Shown here in pieces: positions 1-10,980 of a stretch of DNA of 64,000 nucleotides. The stretch is from Marivirga arenosa. Its GTDB lineage: Bacteria; Bacteroidota; Bacteroidia; Cytophagales; Cyclobacteriaceae. Location of the stretch: the NCBI RefSeq assembly GCF_030503875.2, contig NZ_CP129968.2, positions 2,630,001 to 2,694,000 of the forward strand, given 5' to 3'. The notes beneath the pieces were generated by a model, which was given only the letters and a program-made list of their open reading frames with translations, ran no database searches and was not told the origin of the DNA. How positions within the stretch are numbered: position 1 is the first letter of the stretch; the number at the start of each line of letters is the position of its first letter. Position numbers and translations under genes: made by a program.

Positions 1-1041
1 AATTCCCTCAAGCCCCATTACTTCCTGATCAAACATAGCTTGTGCCTCGGCCAAATAGGATTTTATATCATTTAAAAAATGATCATAAATTTTCGCCTTC
101 CAAGATTGAATATTCTCATCAAGATCATGAATATTATTAGCGATATAAGCTTGTAAGGCAGATAGTTCTAATACCGATCTCCAATCTTCAAATAGAGCAT
201 GGATTGTATTCTGCCAATTATGATGATGCTTTGAATAATGCTTTTTTAATTGACGGTAATCTCTTTCCAGCCTCCTTTCAGAGATCAGTTTTTTGTTATA
301 TTCTATTGTGCCGATTAATTCAAACTCTTTTTCATATTGCTCACAATTCTTTAGGTAGGCATCGTTTATCTTAAGCTTAATTGACTTTTTAAAATCTTCA
401 TTGAAATAACTAGTTGGATCATTATCGATTTGATCTGGATTTGATTCAAATGATTTTACCTCTAAAAGTGCATCCGAAAATTCCTTTAGAATATCCTGAT
501 TAACTTCATCTAAAGTGGAATACATTTTATTGAAAAACCATCTTTCAAATAATGCTTGAGTTTTAACTTCATGCTTCCAGTAATGCAGCTTTTTCTTTTC
601 CTTCCTAAAAAGATTAGCAATATGAAATGGAATTTTTGAAAACTTAAAAGCAAAGATTTTATAAGGCTTAAGTAATTTGAGTCTAAAAGCATCTTCCTTT
701 AAAATTTTAAAGCGAGCTTCCCTTTGTTCAATATTGACTTTCTCAGGTATAGAAGAAAGATAATTATGAAACTCAGTGGATAGTGTCTGATGGACGTTAA
801 TCTCATCTTCTGCCTCTAAGTTAGGCTTAACATTGTAGGTGTTTTTAATAAACTCAAAAACAGATTGCTTATAATCATCTTCAATTTTAGCATCACTAAT
901 TTTTGAATCGGAAGGTTTTTGCTCCTTTATGAATTCAAAATGCTTAAGAATAAATTCCTGCTTTTGTTGAATGCGCTTCTGGAAATATTCTTGTAAAAAA
1001 GCATGCCATTGCTGGGCAATCTGTTCTTGGTTCTCTTCCAT
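1..1041 (-). CDS. Uncharacterised charged helical protein (partial, C-terminus outside window)
   Basis: The minus strand is open from an ATG at 1041 to the window edge, giving 347 codons without a stop. The visible product starts MEENQEQIAQQWHAF and is very rich in Glu, Lys, Gln and aromatic residues, with long predicted helices and no signal peptide or membrane segment, so a soluble cytoplasmic protein is likely. I recognise no domain. It is divergent from the ABC-F gene, with about 190 bases between the two starts. Its C-terminus lies beyond base 1. The open frame and biased composition make a real gene likely; function is unknown. Confidence 0.75.
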   Translation of the reverse strand, partial: MEENQEQIAQQWHAFLQEYFQKRIQQKQEFILKHFEFIKEQKPSDSKISDAKIEDDYKQSVFEFIKNTYNVKPNLEAEDEINVHQTLSTEFHNYLSSIPEKVNIEQREARFKILKEDAFRLKLLKPYKIFAFKFSKIPFHIANLFRKEKKKLHYWKHEVKTQALFERWFFNKMYSTLDEVNQDILKEFSDALLEVKSFESNPDQIDNDPTSYFNEDFKKSIKLKINDAYLKNCEQYEKEFELIGTIEYNKKLISERRLERDYRQLKKHYSKHHHNWQNTIHALFEDWRSVLELSALQAYIANNIHDLDENIQSWKAKIYDHFLNDIKSYLAEAQAMFDQEVMGLEGI

Positions 1042-1200
1042 AAATTACTTTTGAAGGAATTACAAATTTGATACTTTTTAGGGAATAAAAAAGTCTGCCC
1101 AAGGTAATTTAAAAAGCAATAAAATTCTGTAAATAGTGGGTTTAAATAAAATATTCCAAATAAGATCAACATAAAACTTATCACTCTCAATGAATATGCG

Positions 1201-1208
1201 TACCTTTG
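1201..1208 (+). promoter_or_regulatory. Candidate -7 promoter box for the ABC-F gene
   Basis: TACCTTTG matches the Bacteroidota sigma-A -7 consensus TAnnTTTG and lies 22 bases before the ATG at 1230. No convincing -33 TTG box is seen at the usual spacing. Assignment rests on the motif and its position. Confidence 0.5.
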
Positions 1209-1220
1209 CGGCTTGATTGA

Positions 1221-2855
<1,635 letters not shown>

Positions 2856-2899
2856 TTCAATTGAAACTTATGAGTCATTTTTCAGTTTAAGTACAAACA

Positions 2900-4009
2900 A
2901 TGAAAAAGATTTTCAATATTTTAAAAGGCTTACTAGCGATAGTGGCCTTTTTCATTTTAGGCTATTATATGGTAAAATACTTTGTTCCCTCCGTAGGTAA
3001 GGCTCCTGAGAAAAGCGAGATGCAAAAATCTCCTTACTATAATAAAGGTAAGTTCGTAAATGTAATCCCGACTAAGAGTGCTGAATTCACACAGGTACCT
3101 AGGATTATCAGAAACTACTTTAAAAGAAATGTAGAAACTCAACCTAGCCCAGATTACATTTTCAAAGAAACCCACAAAAATGAGAATGATAGTATCTTAC
3201 AAGTAAACTGGTTAGGTCATGCAGCCATTCTACTGCATAAAAATGGAAAATATGTATTGCTAGACCCAATGCTCGGAAATAGAGCTTCACCTTTTAGTTT
3301 CATGGGGCCTGAACGTTTTAGCGCTCCTCCTATTTCGGCTCAAGATTTACCAGAATTGGATGCTGTAGTTTTCTCACATGATCATTATGATCATTTAGAC
3401 TATGAAACCATAAAAAAAATAGCGGATAAAACGAAGCTGTTTTATGTCCCAACCGGTGTTAGGGCCACTTTAGAATATTGGGGAGTTAAATCAGAAAAGA
3501 TCAAAGAATTTAGTTGGTGGGATACTAATAGTGAAAATGGAATTAGTATTACAGCCACTCCTGCACGTCATTTTAGTGGTCGTTTATTTAGCCAAAATAA
3601 TACTTTTTGGGCTACATGGGTGATTGATATTGATGGTGATAAAATCTACTTTGGGGGAGATACGGGGATATTTAAAGGCTTTGGCGAGATTGATAAGAAA
3701 TTAGGTCCGTTTAAGCTAGCGCTATTACCGATTGGCGCTTATAATGAAGCCTGGCATGATATCCATATGGATGCCGGTGAAGCGGTGGAAGCCTTTAAGC
3801 AAATGCGTGCTGATTATATGTTTCCTATCCATTGGGGCACATTTGATTTAGCCTTACATAGCTGGTATGAACCTATTCACGAGTTGGAAGAAATGGCTCA
3901 GAAGAATGACATTCCCTTGATTTCAAAACCGCAGGGTAAATGGTTTCAGCTTTCAGAAGAAAGTGAAATCGGATGGTGGAAGAAATACTCTAAGGAGATA
4001 TCAGAATAA
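2900..4009 (+). CDS. Membrane-anchored metallo-beta-lactamase-fold hydrolase (NAPE-PLD/UlaG-like)
   Basis: The 369-residue protein has an N-terminal hydrophobic anchor (about residues 10-28) and then a metallo-beta-lactamase domain. The metal motif HxHxDH is complete in SHDHYDHLD (H160, H162, D164, H165), and later metal ligands are visible in GGDTG and PIHWGTF. The C-terminal motifs resemble the family that contains N-acylphosphatidylethanolamine phospholipase D and RomA-like proteins. By family it is a two-zinc hydrolase, perhaps acting on lipids or phosphodiesters at the inner membrane; the substrate cannot be read from the sequence. It follows the ABC-F gene by 44 bases and precedes truC by 27, so co-transcription is plausible. 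Confidence 0.85.
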   Translation: MKKIFNILKGLLAIVAFFILGYYMVKYFVPSVGKAPEKSEMQKSPYYNKGKFVNVIPTKSAEFTQVPRIIRNYFKRNVETQPSPDYIFKETHKNENDSILQVNWLGHAAILLHKNGKYVLLDPMLGNRASPFSFMGPERFSAPPISAQDLPELDAVVFSHDHYDHLDYETIKKIADKTKLFYVPTGVRATLEYWGVKSEKIKEFSWWDTNSENGISITATPARHFSGRLFSQNNTFWATWVIDIDGDKIYFGGDTGIFKGFGEIDKKLGPFKLALLPIGAYNEAWHDIHMDAGEAVEAFKQMRADYMFPIHWGTFDLALHSWYEPIHELEEMAQKNDIPLISKPQGKWFQLSEESEIGWWKKYSKEISE

Positions 4010-4036
4010 ATATTTTCCTTACAATTTTGAATTGAA

Positions 4037-4756
4037 ATGTCTGAGAGTCCTTTAGAAATTCTTTATCAAGATGAGCACCTAGTAGCCATTAATAAACCTC
4101 ATGGGTTATTAGTACATCGATCAAAAATTGCAGCTGAGGAAAATGTGTTTGCATTACAATTGCTTAGAGATCAAATTGGACAAAGAGTATATCCTGTTCA
4201 CAGATTAGATAGAAAAACATCTGGCGTTTTGTTGTTTGCTCTTAATGAAGAGACTAATTCTAAAATGAAATTAATCTTCAGAGAACAGCAGATACAGAAA
4301 ACATATTTAGCTATAGTGAGAGGATATACAGAATCGAATGGCACCATTGATTACCCTCTAAGAAAGGAAAATGGGCAATTACAGGAGGCGATATCTCATT
4401 ACAAAACCTTGATGCATACTGAAATACCGCTTGCATTTGGAAAATTTAACACCTCCCGCTATTCATTAGTAGAAGTGAAACCAGAAACAGGTAGAATGCA
4501 CCAAATCAGAAAGCATTTAGCACATATTAACCACCCAATCATAGCAGATAGACCACATGGCTGCAATAAGCAGAATAAACTTTTTAAAGAAAAGTGGGGT
4601 ATGGATAGTATGCTACTTCATGCAAAAGAATTACATTTTACCCACCCTCACTCTCATAAAGATGTATCAATTACAGCTAAAATTTCATCTGAATTTGAAA
4701 GAACATTAGGCTTTCTTAAATTCGAAAGTAAGTTTGTAATTTACCCAAACATTTAA
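4037..4756 (+). CDS. truC: tRNA pseudouridine synthase, TruC-type (RluA family)
   Basis: The 239-residue protein has the RluA-family active-site motif HRLDRKTSG, with catalytic Asp at about residue 58. Its N-terminus ([20 protein letters not shown]) closely resembles E. coli TruC, which makes pseudouridine 65 in tRNA. It lacks an N-terminal S4 domain and has TruC length (about 240-260 residues), separating it from RluC/RluD. The GRMHQIRKH segment in the C-terminal half is the second conserved family motif. It sits in a close + strand run with the hydrolase and yciH. Confidence 0.9.
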   Translation: MSESPLEILYQDEHLVAINKPHGLLVHRSKIAAEENVFALQLLRDQIGQRVYPVHRLDRKTSGVLLFALNEETNSKMKLIFREQQIQKTYLAIVRGYTESNGTIDYPLRKENGQLQEAISHYKTLMHTEIPLAFGKFNTSRYSLVEVKPETGRMHQIRKHLAHINHPIIADRPHGCNKQNKLFKEKWGMDSMLLHAKELHFTHPHSHKDVSITAKISSEFERTLGFLKFESKFVIYPNI

Positions 4757-4778
4757 ATTCTACAACGTATTAATAATA

Positions 4779-5126
4779 ATGAGTAAGAAGAATAAAAAAA
4801 ATAGAGAAGGTATTGTTTATTCCACTTCTGATGATTTTGAGTATCAGTATGAAGATCAAGAAGAACAAGAAACCCTTCCTCCTGCTCAACAAAATTTAAA
4901 GGTGCAGCTGGATAAGAAAGCCAGAGCCGGAAAGAAAGTCAGCTTAGTAAGTGGATTTATTGGAACTGAAGATGACTTAAAAGATTTAGGCAAGAAGTTA
5001 AAATCTAAATGTGGGGTTGGCGGAAGTACAAAAGATGGTGAAATATTAATTCAAGGAGATTTTAGAGATAAAATCATTGAAGTATTACAAAAAGATGGCT
5101 ACAAAGCTAAAAAAGTGGGCGCTTAG
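4779..5126 (+). CDS. yciH: SUI1-family translation factor, YciH
   Basis: This 115-residue protein has a charged, disordered N-terminal third rich in Asp, Glu and Gln, followed by a SUI1/eIF1 fold. Diagnostic segments are [19 protein letters not shown] and [10 protein letters not shown], the arrangement seen in YciH, the bacterial homologue of eIF1. By family it binds the small ribosomal subunit and affects start-site selection. It lies 22 bases after truC, and its last 50 bases overlap the next open frame. Confidence 0.9.
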   Translation: MSKKNKKNREGIVYSTSDDFEYQYEDQEEQETLPPAQQNLKVQLDKKARAGKKVSLVSGFIGTEDDLKDLGKKLKSKCGVGGSTKDGEILIQGDFRDKIIEVLQKDGYKAKKVGA

Positions 5127-5610
5127 GTATTTTAGATACTATAAAGATAAATTTATCTTTAAATTAAAGCGTTATACCATCGCCATTTTGACCTCTGATA
5201 AATCTGATTTCTCCATAGCATTTAGCTACGCATTTGGGACACTTATCGCATTATTACCCACTCCAGGTTTTAGTACTGCTATAGGAATTGGTTTTATTGC
5301 CATTTTCAAGCAATTAAATAAAATGGCTGTACTCCTTTCCATGTTGGTTTGGAATGGAATTACCATTATTCCCATATATTGGTTAAGCTTCAAATTAGGC
5401 AAGTTCATCTCAAATACTCTTCCTGATGTTAGGGTTGAAAATGAGGTACTTCAACAGATTCTATTATACTTTAAACAGTTTGCTTTAGGTAATCTAGCTC
5501 TTACTATTCCCATTTCAATAGCGAGTTATTTTATCGCATTAGTGCTGTTGCAAATTGCTCGAAAACTAAGATTAAGAAAGGTAGAAGGTAGGAGAAAAAT
5601 CACGGCCTAA
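5077..5610 (+). CDS. DUF2062 membrane protein
   Basis: The 177-residue product is a small inner-membrane protein with a basic N-terminus and two or three hydrophobic helices. The pattern [19 protein letters not shown] followed by [14 protein letters not shown] is typical of DUF2062, a family of unknown function often near envelope or glycosyltransferase genes. The start is uncertain: ATG 5077 and ATG 5095 are both in frame and both lie inside yciH. Either way the gene overlaps yciH by 30-50 bases in another frame, suggesting translational coupling. No biochemical role can be assigned. Confidence 0.8.
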   Translation: MKYYKKMATKLKKWALRYFRYYKDKFIFKLKRYTIAILTSDKSDFSIAFSYAFGTLIALLPTPGFSTAIGIGFIAIFKQLNKMAVLLSMLVWNGITIIPIYWLSFKLGKFISNTLPDVRVENEVLQQILLYFKQFALGNLALTIPISIASYFIALVLLQIARKLRLRKVEGRRKITA

Positions 5611-5754
5611 CACAAGTCTTAAGCATGATTTATATCAGCTTTTTGACTAATCTCTATCAATGTATTTTATAAATAAGGAATCTATATTTATATCAAAGAT
5701 TAAGGCATAGCGAAGCTATTCCTTTAGCATTTAGAACATATAAATTTAGAAGCC

Positions 5755-6612
5755 ATGTTTAAGCATATTTTAATTCCGACTGATTTTTCAGCTTGTAGCT
5801 TAAATGCAATAGACTATGCAACAAAATTTGCAAGACAAATAAATCCTAAAGCTGAACTTACTATTCTTAATGCCTATACGGTTCCTTTAGCATATTCAGA
5901 CTTTAACATAGCTTATGAAATTGGAGATAGCGAAACTGAAATATTGGATTATATCAACTCAGAATTTGATCAGCTAGAAGACAAAATTCCCTATTTAAAA
6001 GAGTTTGAATATGAAACTGTAAAAACTGAGAGCTATGTAAAAGATGCTATTGAAGATTATTGTCTCGACAATGAAGTTGATCTGATCATAATGGGTACAC
6101 AAGGCGCAAGTGGTGTAGATGAAGTAATACTAGGTACTAATGCTCATCGTATTATTAAAGCGGAACTAGGCCCTGTTTTAGTAATACCTGCAGATGCTAA
6201 ATATGAAGATATTCAAAACATTGCTTTCTCTAATGATTATAAGGGAATTCCTGCTGAATTATTAAATCCTATGAAGGAAATCCGTCAGGCTTTTGGTTCA
6301 AAAATTCATTTATTACATATAAGTGATAAACCAATGCTCGATAAAGATAAAGCAGAAGAGGCAAAGAATGTTGAATTACATTTAAGAGAAACTCCCCATC
6401 AATATCATTATATAGTAGATAATGATGTTGAATCAGGAATAGATAATTTTGCTAATAATAACAAGATAGATCTTCTGGTAGTAGCGCCAAGAAAGAAAGG
6501 ATTATTTGAAAGTCTGTTTGGTAAAAGTGAGAGTAAATCACTGATTTTTCATACTAAAATCCCATTACTTGCTCTGTCTACCACAAAGAAAAAGGTTATA
6601 GAAGCTCATTGA
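5755..6612 (+). CDS. Universal stress protein with two Usp domains
   Basis: The 285-residue protein starts MFKHILIPTDFS, the usual UspA beginning, and has two Usp domains (about residues 1-140 and 150-280). Domain 1 keeps the ATP-binding pattern G-x2-G-x9-G(S/T) in GTQGASGVDEVILGTNA. Domain 2 has a degraded loop (APRKKGLFESLFGKSESKS). Such tandem cytoplasmic proteins bind nucleotide in one half and respond to starvation or stress. The gene stands alone, ends just before a strong bidirectional terminator, and converges on the neurotransmitter-type symporter gene. Confidence 0.9.
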   Translation: MFKHILIPTDFSACSLNAIDYATKFARQINPKAELTILNAYTVPLAYSDFNIAYEIGDSETEILDYINSEFDQLEDKIPYLKEFEYETVKTESYVKDAIEDYCLDNEVDLIIMGTQGASGVDEVILGTNAHRIIKAELGPVLVIPADAKYEDIQNIAFSNDYKGIPAELLNPMKEIRQAFGSKIHLLHISDKPMLDKDKAEEAKNVELHLRETPHQYHYIVDNDVESGIDNFANNNKIDLLVVAPRKKGLFESLFGKSESKSLIFHTKIPLLALSTTKKKVIEAH

Positions 6613-6661
6613 ACATGATAACTTTTTCTTGAAACACCTACTTTTGGAGTTTCTATAACAA

Positions 6662-6689
6662 AAAAGGCTCATTGAAAAATGAGCCTTTT
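6662..6689. terminator. Bidirectional rho-independent terminator
   Basis: AAAAGGCTCATT and AATGAGCCTTTT form a perfect 12-bp stem with a GAAA loop. A- and T-runs at the ends allow it to work in both directions, between the convergent usp and symporter genes. Confidence 0.9.
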
Positions 6690-6710
6690 GCATTTCTTAA
6701 ATAATATCTA

Positions 6711-8114
6711 CTACAAAAATATATCAGCTAAGCTTATATTAAAGAATTTAGATAATACTGTTGATATAAACATTATAGCCAATACTATTGGACAAAAAAC
6801 GGTGATGGCAAAGTTTATATATTTTTCAATTATTGATCCTTTATAGCCCTCATATCCACTACTAATTTCTTCACTAAGATTCTCTTTTTTCCAAACGTAA
6901 GCAGCAAAAATCACGATTAAACATCCGCCCAATGGTAAGAAAGTATCACTGGCTAAATGACCAATGAAAGTCATGAAATCAGTTGGTTGTTCAGCACCGA
7001 AATAGGTGATGAAATTGGTAAAGAATTCAGAATAACCATTGCCCACTAATGAAGGTAAACCAATAATAAATATGATAGCTGCAACAATCCAAACTGCTTT
7101 AGTTCTTCTCAAATTCAATTCATCCACAGCATAGGCAACTGGAACTTCAAGAAGGGAAACAGTGGAAGTTAAGGCAGCAAATGATAATAACAAAAAGAAA
7201 GCAGAACCTATAATCACTCCAAATACTGGACCTAAACTTTCAAAAGCTCCTGGAAGTACAGCGAATATTAAACCAGCGCCCTGACCAGCACCTTCCATGG
7301 TTCCTTCAGTTAGATAAGAAACTAATGGAAACATCATTAAACCTGCAATAAAAGCAATCCCCACATCAGTTAGTGTTATAAATGCTGCAGAGGTTACGAT
7401 ATTATCTTTTTTACCTACATAACTACCATAAGTAATTAAAGCGCCCATCCCTAATGAAAGAGAGAAGAAAGCTTGTCCCATTGCACTACCAATCACCTTA
7501 GCAGTAAGTTTTGAGAAATCAGGAACTAAATAGAATGAAAGACCATCAATGGCATGAGGTAAGGTTAATGAATAGATTACTATACCAATGATCATGATGA
7601 TTAAAGTAGGCATTAATATTTTAGAAGCTTTTTCAATACCTCCTGAAATACCCTTTGAAACAATAAAGGCTGTTGAAATCATAAAAACAACAGCATAGCC
7701 ACCAACTTTATAAACGTCTTTAGTGTAATCGCCAAACTGATTGCCAATCTCAAAATTTCCAGAAAGCATTTCAATGAAATATCCGAAAGCCCAGCCTGCA
7801 ACTACATTGTAGAATGAAAGAATTAAAAATCCAGAAAGAATACCTAATTTACCAATGAAGTTCCATTTTTTGTATCCTAATGCGTTAAAAGCACCAACTG
7901 GATTCTTGGAAGTCTTCCGACCCATGGCAATCTCAGTAAGCATAACTGGAAAACATAATATGAAACAAAAGACTAAATAAACAAAAACGAAAGCTGCGCC
8001 TCCTCCTTCACCTACTTCGAATGGAAATTTCCAAATATTACCTAAACCTACAGCAGAACCCGCTGCTGCTAAAATGAATCCTATTTTACTAGAAAATCCT
8101 CCTCTTGATGCCAT
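6711..8114 (-). CDS. Sodium-dependent amino-acid/neurotransmitter-type symporter (NSS/SNF family)
   Basis: The 467-residue polytopic protein has about 11-12 hydrophobic helices. The first carries GSAVGLGNIWKFPF, the NSS signature that forms the sodium and substrate site in LeuT and MhsT. The next segment (GGAAFVFVYL, PVMLTEIAMGR) also fits. Length agrees with bacterial NSS proteins (about 440-510). It probably imports an amino acid with sodium; the substrate cannot be decided. It is a single gene ending at the shared terminator, about 95 bases downstream of a second sodium-coupled transporter on the same strand. Confidence 0.92.
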   Translation of the reverse strand: MASRGGFSSKIGFILAAAGSAVGLGNIWKFPFEVGEGGGAAFVFVYLVFCFILCFPVMLTEIAMGRKTSKNPVGAFNALGYKKWNFIGKLGILSGFLILSFYNVVAGWAFGYFIEMLSGNFEIGNQFGDYTKDVYKVGGYAVVFMISTAFIVSKGISGGIEKASKILMPTLIIMIIGIVIYSLTLPHAIDGLSFYLVPDFSKLTAKVIGSAMGQAFFSLSLGMGALITYGSYVGKKDNIVTSAAFITLTDVGIAFIAGLMMFPLVSYLTEGTMEGAGQGAGLIFAVLPGAFESLGPVFGVIIGSAFFLLLSFAALTSTVSLLEVPVAYAVDELNLRRTKAVWIVAAIIFIIGLPSLVGNGYSEFFTNFITYFGAEQPTDFMTFIGHLASDTFLPLGGCLIVIFAAYVWKKENLSEEISSGYEGYKGSIIEKYINFAITVFCPIVLAIMFISTVLSKFFNISLADIFL

Positions 8115-8210
8115 GTATAAAAAATTTTAGGTCGTAAATATATAGGATTAATCCAATAGCGCAATATGAAATCTATACGGATGTGAAGAAATTATTATGA
8201 ATGGAAAAAT

Positions 8211-9095
8211 TTAAACTCTAAATCCCGGAATAATCTTCTTTTGCATTAAAAATGCTATACAAAAAGTACTCACAAATGAAAAACTACTGTATAATATAGC
8301 CATAGTACTGATTGCAGTATTTTCAACCACTTGATTAGCAATAAACAATGCTAATACACTATTCTGAAGCCCCATTTCAATTGCTATGGTATAATTTGAC
8401 TTATGGTCCAAGCCCATATATTTTGATATTCTATACCCCATCATCATGGTAATAATGTTAAACAAGAAGAGAGGAACAAATAAATTCAAATGATCTAAAT
8501 AATTGACTTTCTTATTTCCTTCATCAAGGAAAACAACTGCTGCCAAAGCTATTAATAGAATAATAGGCAAAACATATTTTAAAGGCCTTTTTAATAGATT
8601 TGAAAAATCTCTTTTTGAATATTCATTTACAATTACACCCAATATCACGGGTATTATCACAGTAAAAAAAACCTGTGCTGTAGTTTCCCAAAAGCTTAAA
8701 TCTATATTCTGCTCTTTTGAGAGAAATATAGTAAAACTTAAATACAAAATAGCAGGGATTGTAAAAAGTATAATAAAACTATTGAAAGCAGTCATTGAAA
8801 TGGAGAGTGCTACCCTTCCTCCAAGAATTTTGGTTACAAGATTTGAAGCAGTTCCTCCAGGACAAGCAGCTAATAGCATTAATCCAACTTTGTAAACTGG
8901 AGCTACTGGCCAAAAATATATTAAAACAAAAGCGATGATAGGCATTATAAACATTTGGCTTATCACGCCAGTAACTACAGCCTTTGGTTGTAAAAACACT
9001 CTATAGAAATCTTTAAATTTTAGCTCCAATCCTATTCCAAACATAATTATGGCTATGGCGAAAGGCATGATAAAATCTACAAAGGATTGTTGCAT
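8211..9095 (-). CDS. Bile acid:sodium symporter (BASS/SBF) family transporter
   Basis: The 294-residue protein has nine or ten hydrophobic helices. It carries SBF-family features: an early FGIGLELKFKDF segment, the sodium-site region with LLAACPGGTASNLVTKILGG, and a late EMGLQNSVLALF segment. By family it couples inward sodium flow to uptake of an organic anion. Bacterial members carry substrates such as pantoate, keto acids or steroids, and which one applies here is not visible. It is divergent from the padR gene, with about 130 bases between starts. Confidence 0.9.
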   Translation of the reverse strand: MQQSFVDFIMPFAIAIIMFGIGLELKFKDFYRVFLQPKAVVTGVISQMFIMPIIAFVLIYFWPVAPVYKVGLMLLAACPGGTASNLVTKILGGRVALSISMTAFNSFIILFTIPAILYLSFTIFLSKEQNIDLSFWETTAQVFFTVIIPVILGVIVNEYSKRDFSNLLKRPLKYVLPIILLIALAAVVFLDEGNKKVNYLDHLNLFVPLFLFNIITMMMGYRISKYMGLDHKSNYTIAIEMGLQNSVLALFIANQVVENTAISTMAILYSSFSFVSTFCIAFLMQKKIIPGFRV

Positions 9096-9208
9096 GAATT
9101 ATTTATAGTTACAGTAAAATTAATTCCAAGATAGTGTACGATAAAAACCATTAAGGTTTATGATTAAGTAAACAAAATATTTTATACCTAATTTTCTTAT
9201 GCATAAGA

Positions 9209-9216
9209 TAATTTTG
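9209..9216 (+). promoter_or_regulatory. Candidate -7 promoter box for padR
   Basis: TAATTTTG matches TAnnTTTG and lies 13 bases before ATG 9229. An ATG at 9199 lies upstream of this box, so the motif favours 9229 as the real start, with a very short leader. Confidence 0.45.
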
Positions 9217-9228
9217 TATACTTGCATT

Positions 9229-9567
9229 ATGGCAAATCAACAACTCATAAAAGGAAGTTTATCCACTATCATTTTACACTTGCTTAAAACTTCAGGTGAA
9301 ATGTATGGGTATGAAATCACTCAAAAAGTAAAGCAACTAACGAGTGATGAAATCAAATTAACTGAAGGTGCTCTCTATCCTACTCTCCATAAATTGGAAG
9401 CAGAAGGCACTTTAACGACTGAAAGTAGAAAAGTAGACGGACGCGTTCGTAAATATTACAAACTTACCGAAAGCGGAAAAAAAGCAACAGCTGAAAGAAT
9501 GCAAGAACTGGAAGCTTTTTTGATGAACATGCAGCGTGTAATGGGATTTAATTTAAAATTAAGTTAA
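9229..9567 (+). CDS. PadR-family transcriptional regulator
   Basis: The 112-residue protein (from ATG 9229) is a compact PadR winged helix: KGSLSTIILHLLK, GEMYGYEIT, then the recognition region TEGALYPTLHKLEAEG and the wing GRVRKYYKLTESG. There is a short C-terminal helix for dimerisation and no ligand domain. The longer frame from 9199 adds ten residues but would start before the likely promoter. PadR proteins usually repress nearby genes in response to a small molecule. The stop overlaps the next start by one base, so it is co-translated with two membrane proteins that are the obvious candidate targets. Confidence 0.9.
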   Translation: MANQQLIKGSLSTIILHLLKTSGEMYGYEITQKVKQLTSDEIKLTEGALYPTLHKLEAEGTLTTESRKVDGRVRKYYKLTESGKKATAERMQELEAFLMNMQRVMGFNLKLS

Positions 9568-10235
9568 TGAGAAAACTATCAAGCGAACAAAAGGAATTCT
9601 TAGAAGCACATATAGCAAAAAAGCCTATAGAATATATTGAGCTTTACAATGAACTTTATGATCATTATGCTTCAGCTTATGAAAATGGAGAATTGAGTTT
9701 AGAAGAAACAACAGAAGATTTAGATAAGCAGTTTCATGATAGAAGAGTAAGATCAATTAATAGTCAAGTACTTAATAAAAGCCAGAAAGCTGCAAATATA
9801 TTGTACAAAAATGAATTTGGGAAATTTTGGAAGTGGCCACAAGTACTCACAACGGTAAGTTTACTAATTATTATATTCCTATTTGAGGATACTTTCCCCA
9901 TGAAATTTATCCTTTGGGGTTTTATGATACCAAGCCTCTTATTTTTAGTAGGTTTAATGTTTTATCCCATTTTTATCAGAAAAACTAATAAGAATAAAGC
10001 GAAAAATTTCAAATCATCTTTTTATAAAAGCTTTATAACTTTCGTTAATCTACCGATATCATTGTTTAACCTAAGTTTAGCTATCCCTATTCTATTTTTA
10101 GAGCCTTATCAAGACAGATTAATTTTTTATGAAAAGTACCCGATAATTCCATTTACATTATTGACAGTTTTCCTCATAACAATTTTCATTGGTCTTAAAG
10201 TAATGAGAACCAAAATTAAAGTTCAATACATATGA
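9567..10235 (+). CDS. PadR-linked membrane protein A, unknown function
   Basis: The 222-residue protein has a soluble N-terminal region (about 1-90) starting LSSEQKEFLEAHI and containing ELYDHYASAYENG, then four hydrophobic segments (about 93-112, 115-133, 155-175 and 190-212). It overlaps padR by one base and the next gene by four (ATGA). The N-terminal region resembles that of the next gene, so the two are probably distant paralogues with a prefix domain followed by a membrane domain. This is a common partner layout for PadR in Bacteroidota, but I cannot name a reaction. Confidence 0.75.
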   Translation: MRKLSSEQKEFLEAHIAKKPIEYIELYNELYDHYASAYENGELSLEETTEDLDKQFHDRRVRSINSQVLNKSQKAANILYKNEFGKFWKWPQVLTTVSLLIIIFLFEDTFPMKFILWGFMIPSLLFLVGLMFYPIFIRKTNKNKAKNFKSSFYKSFITFVNLPISLFNLSLAIPILFLEPYQDRLIFYEKYPIIPFTLLTVFLITIFIGLKVMRTKIKVQYI

Positions 10236-10882
10236 AATTATCACCCGAAGAAATTAATCAAATTAAAGCATGGATATCAAAAAGAGGCTTTACCCATACC
10301 GATGTTCAATTTGAAATCATTGACCATGTTGCTTCTGCTATTGAAGACTTGAGAGAAGAAAAGCCTGAATTGGATTTGGAATCAGCCTATAACAAAGTAA
10401 GATCCAAATTCGGACCAATGGGATTCTTATCGATTGAAGAATCCATCCAAAAAAGATATCAGAAGGAACTAAATCATGCATATTTAAATGCTGCTAAGTC
10501 GTTTATCGCTTCTCCTAAAATGATAATTCTCGCCTTGTTTTGGATTGTTTTATTTCAACTTTCAAAAAGCTTCCCTGACTATTTCAAAATGATCTTACAA
10601 TCAATAGTCATATCTTTAGTAGTGTTCTCTTTTGGCTACAGTTTAATTTTATATCTATCAAAGAGACATATTAGAAAATACCTTTCCTTTAAAATGTCAG
10701 TAGGCATTATTGCGCTATCAGCAAGCCTCTTATTTAATATAAGGTTTTTATACCTAGAAATAGTTCATCATAATTTATCTGCTTTTCTAGTTTCATTACT
10801 CCCTCTTATTATTTACTCCGTCTACAAGGGTAGTTTAAGAATGATTAATAAAACTGAAGAACTCAATACGATTTATCAGTAA
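10232..10882 (+). CDS. PadR-linked membrane protein B, unknown function
   Basis: The 216-residue protein shares the layout of its upstream neighbour: a soluble N-terminal domain (LSPEEINQIKAWI, then FEIIDHVASAIED) and about four hydrophobic helices between residues 98 and 200. Both N-termini carry the pattern LS-x-E followed about 25 residues later by E-x2-DH-x-ASA-x-E. The start overlaps the previous stop by four bases. The three genes form one tight unit of regulator and two membrane proteins. No enzymatic motif is visible. It may sense or remodel the membrane or regulate a partner; this is inference only. Confidence 0.75.
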   Translation: MKLSPEEINQIKAWISKRGFTHTDVQFEIIDHVASAIEDLREEKPELDLESAYNKVRSKFGPMGFLSIEESIQKRYQKELNHAYLNAAKSFIASPKMIILALFWIVLFQLSKSFPDYFKMILQSIVISLVVFSFGYSLILYLSKRHIRKYLSFKMSVGIIALSASLLFNIRFLYLEIVHHNLSAFLVSLLPLIIYSVYKGSLRMINKTEELNTIYQ

Positions 10883-10980
10883 TCATATCAGTCAAATATA
10901 GCGGTTCATCTAATGAGCTTTGATTAATACTGTTTAATCCCAATAAATTTTTAAATTGCTCTGGAAACTCATATGATTTT

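Noticed and set aside
9199..9228. Upstream ATG for padR at 9199
   Set aside because: The likely -7 promoter box at 9209-9216 lies after it, and the PadR family starts match ATG 9229.
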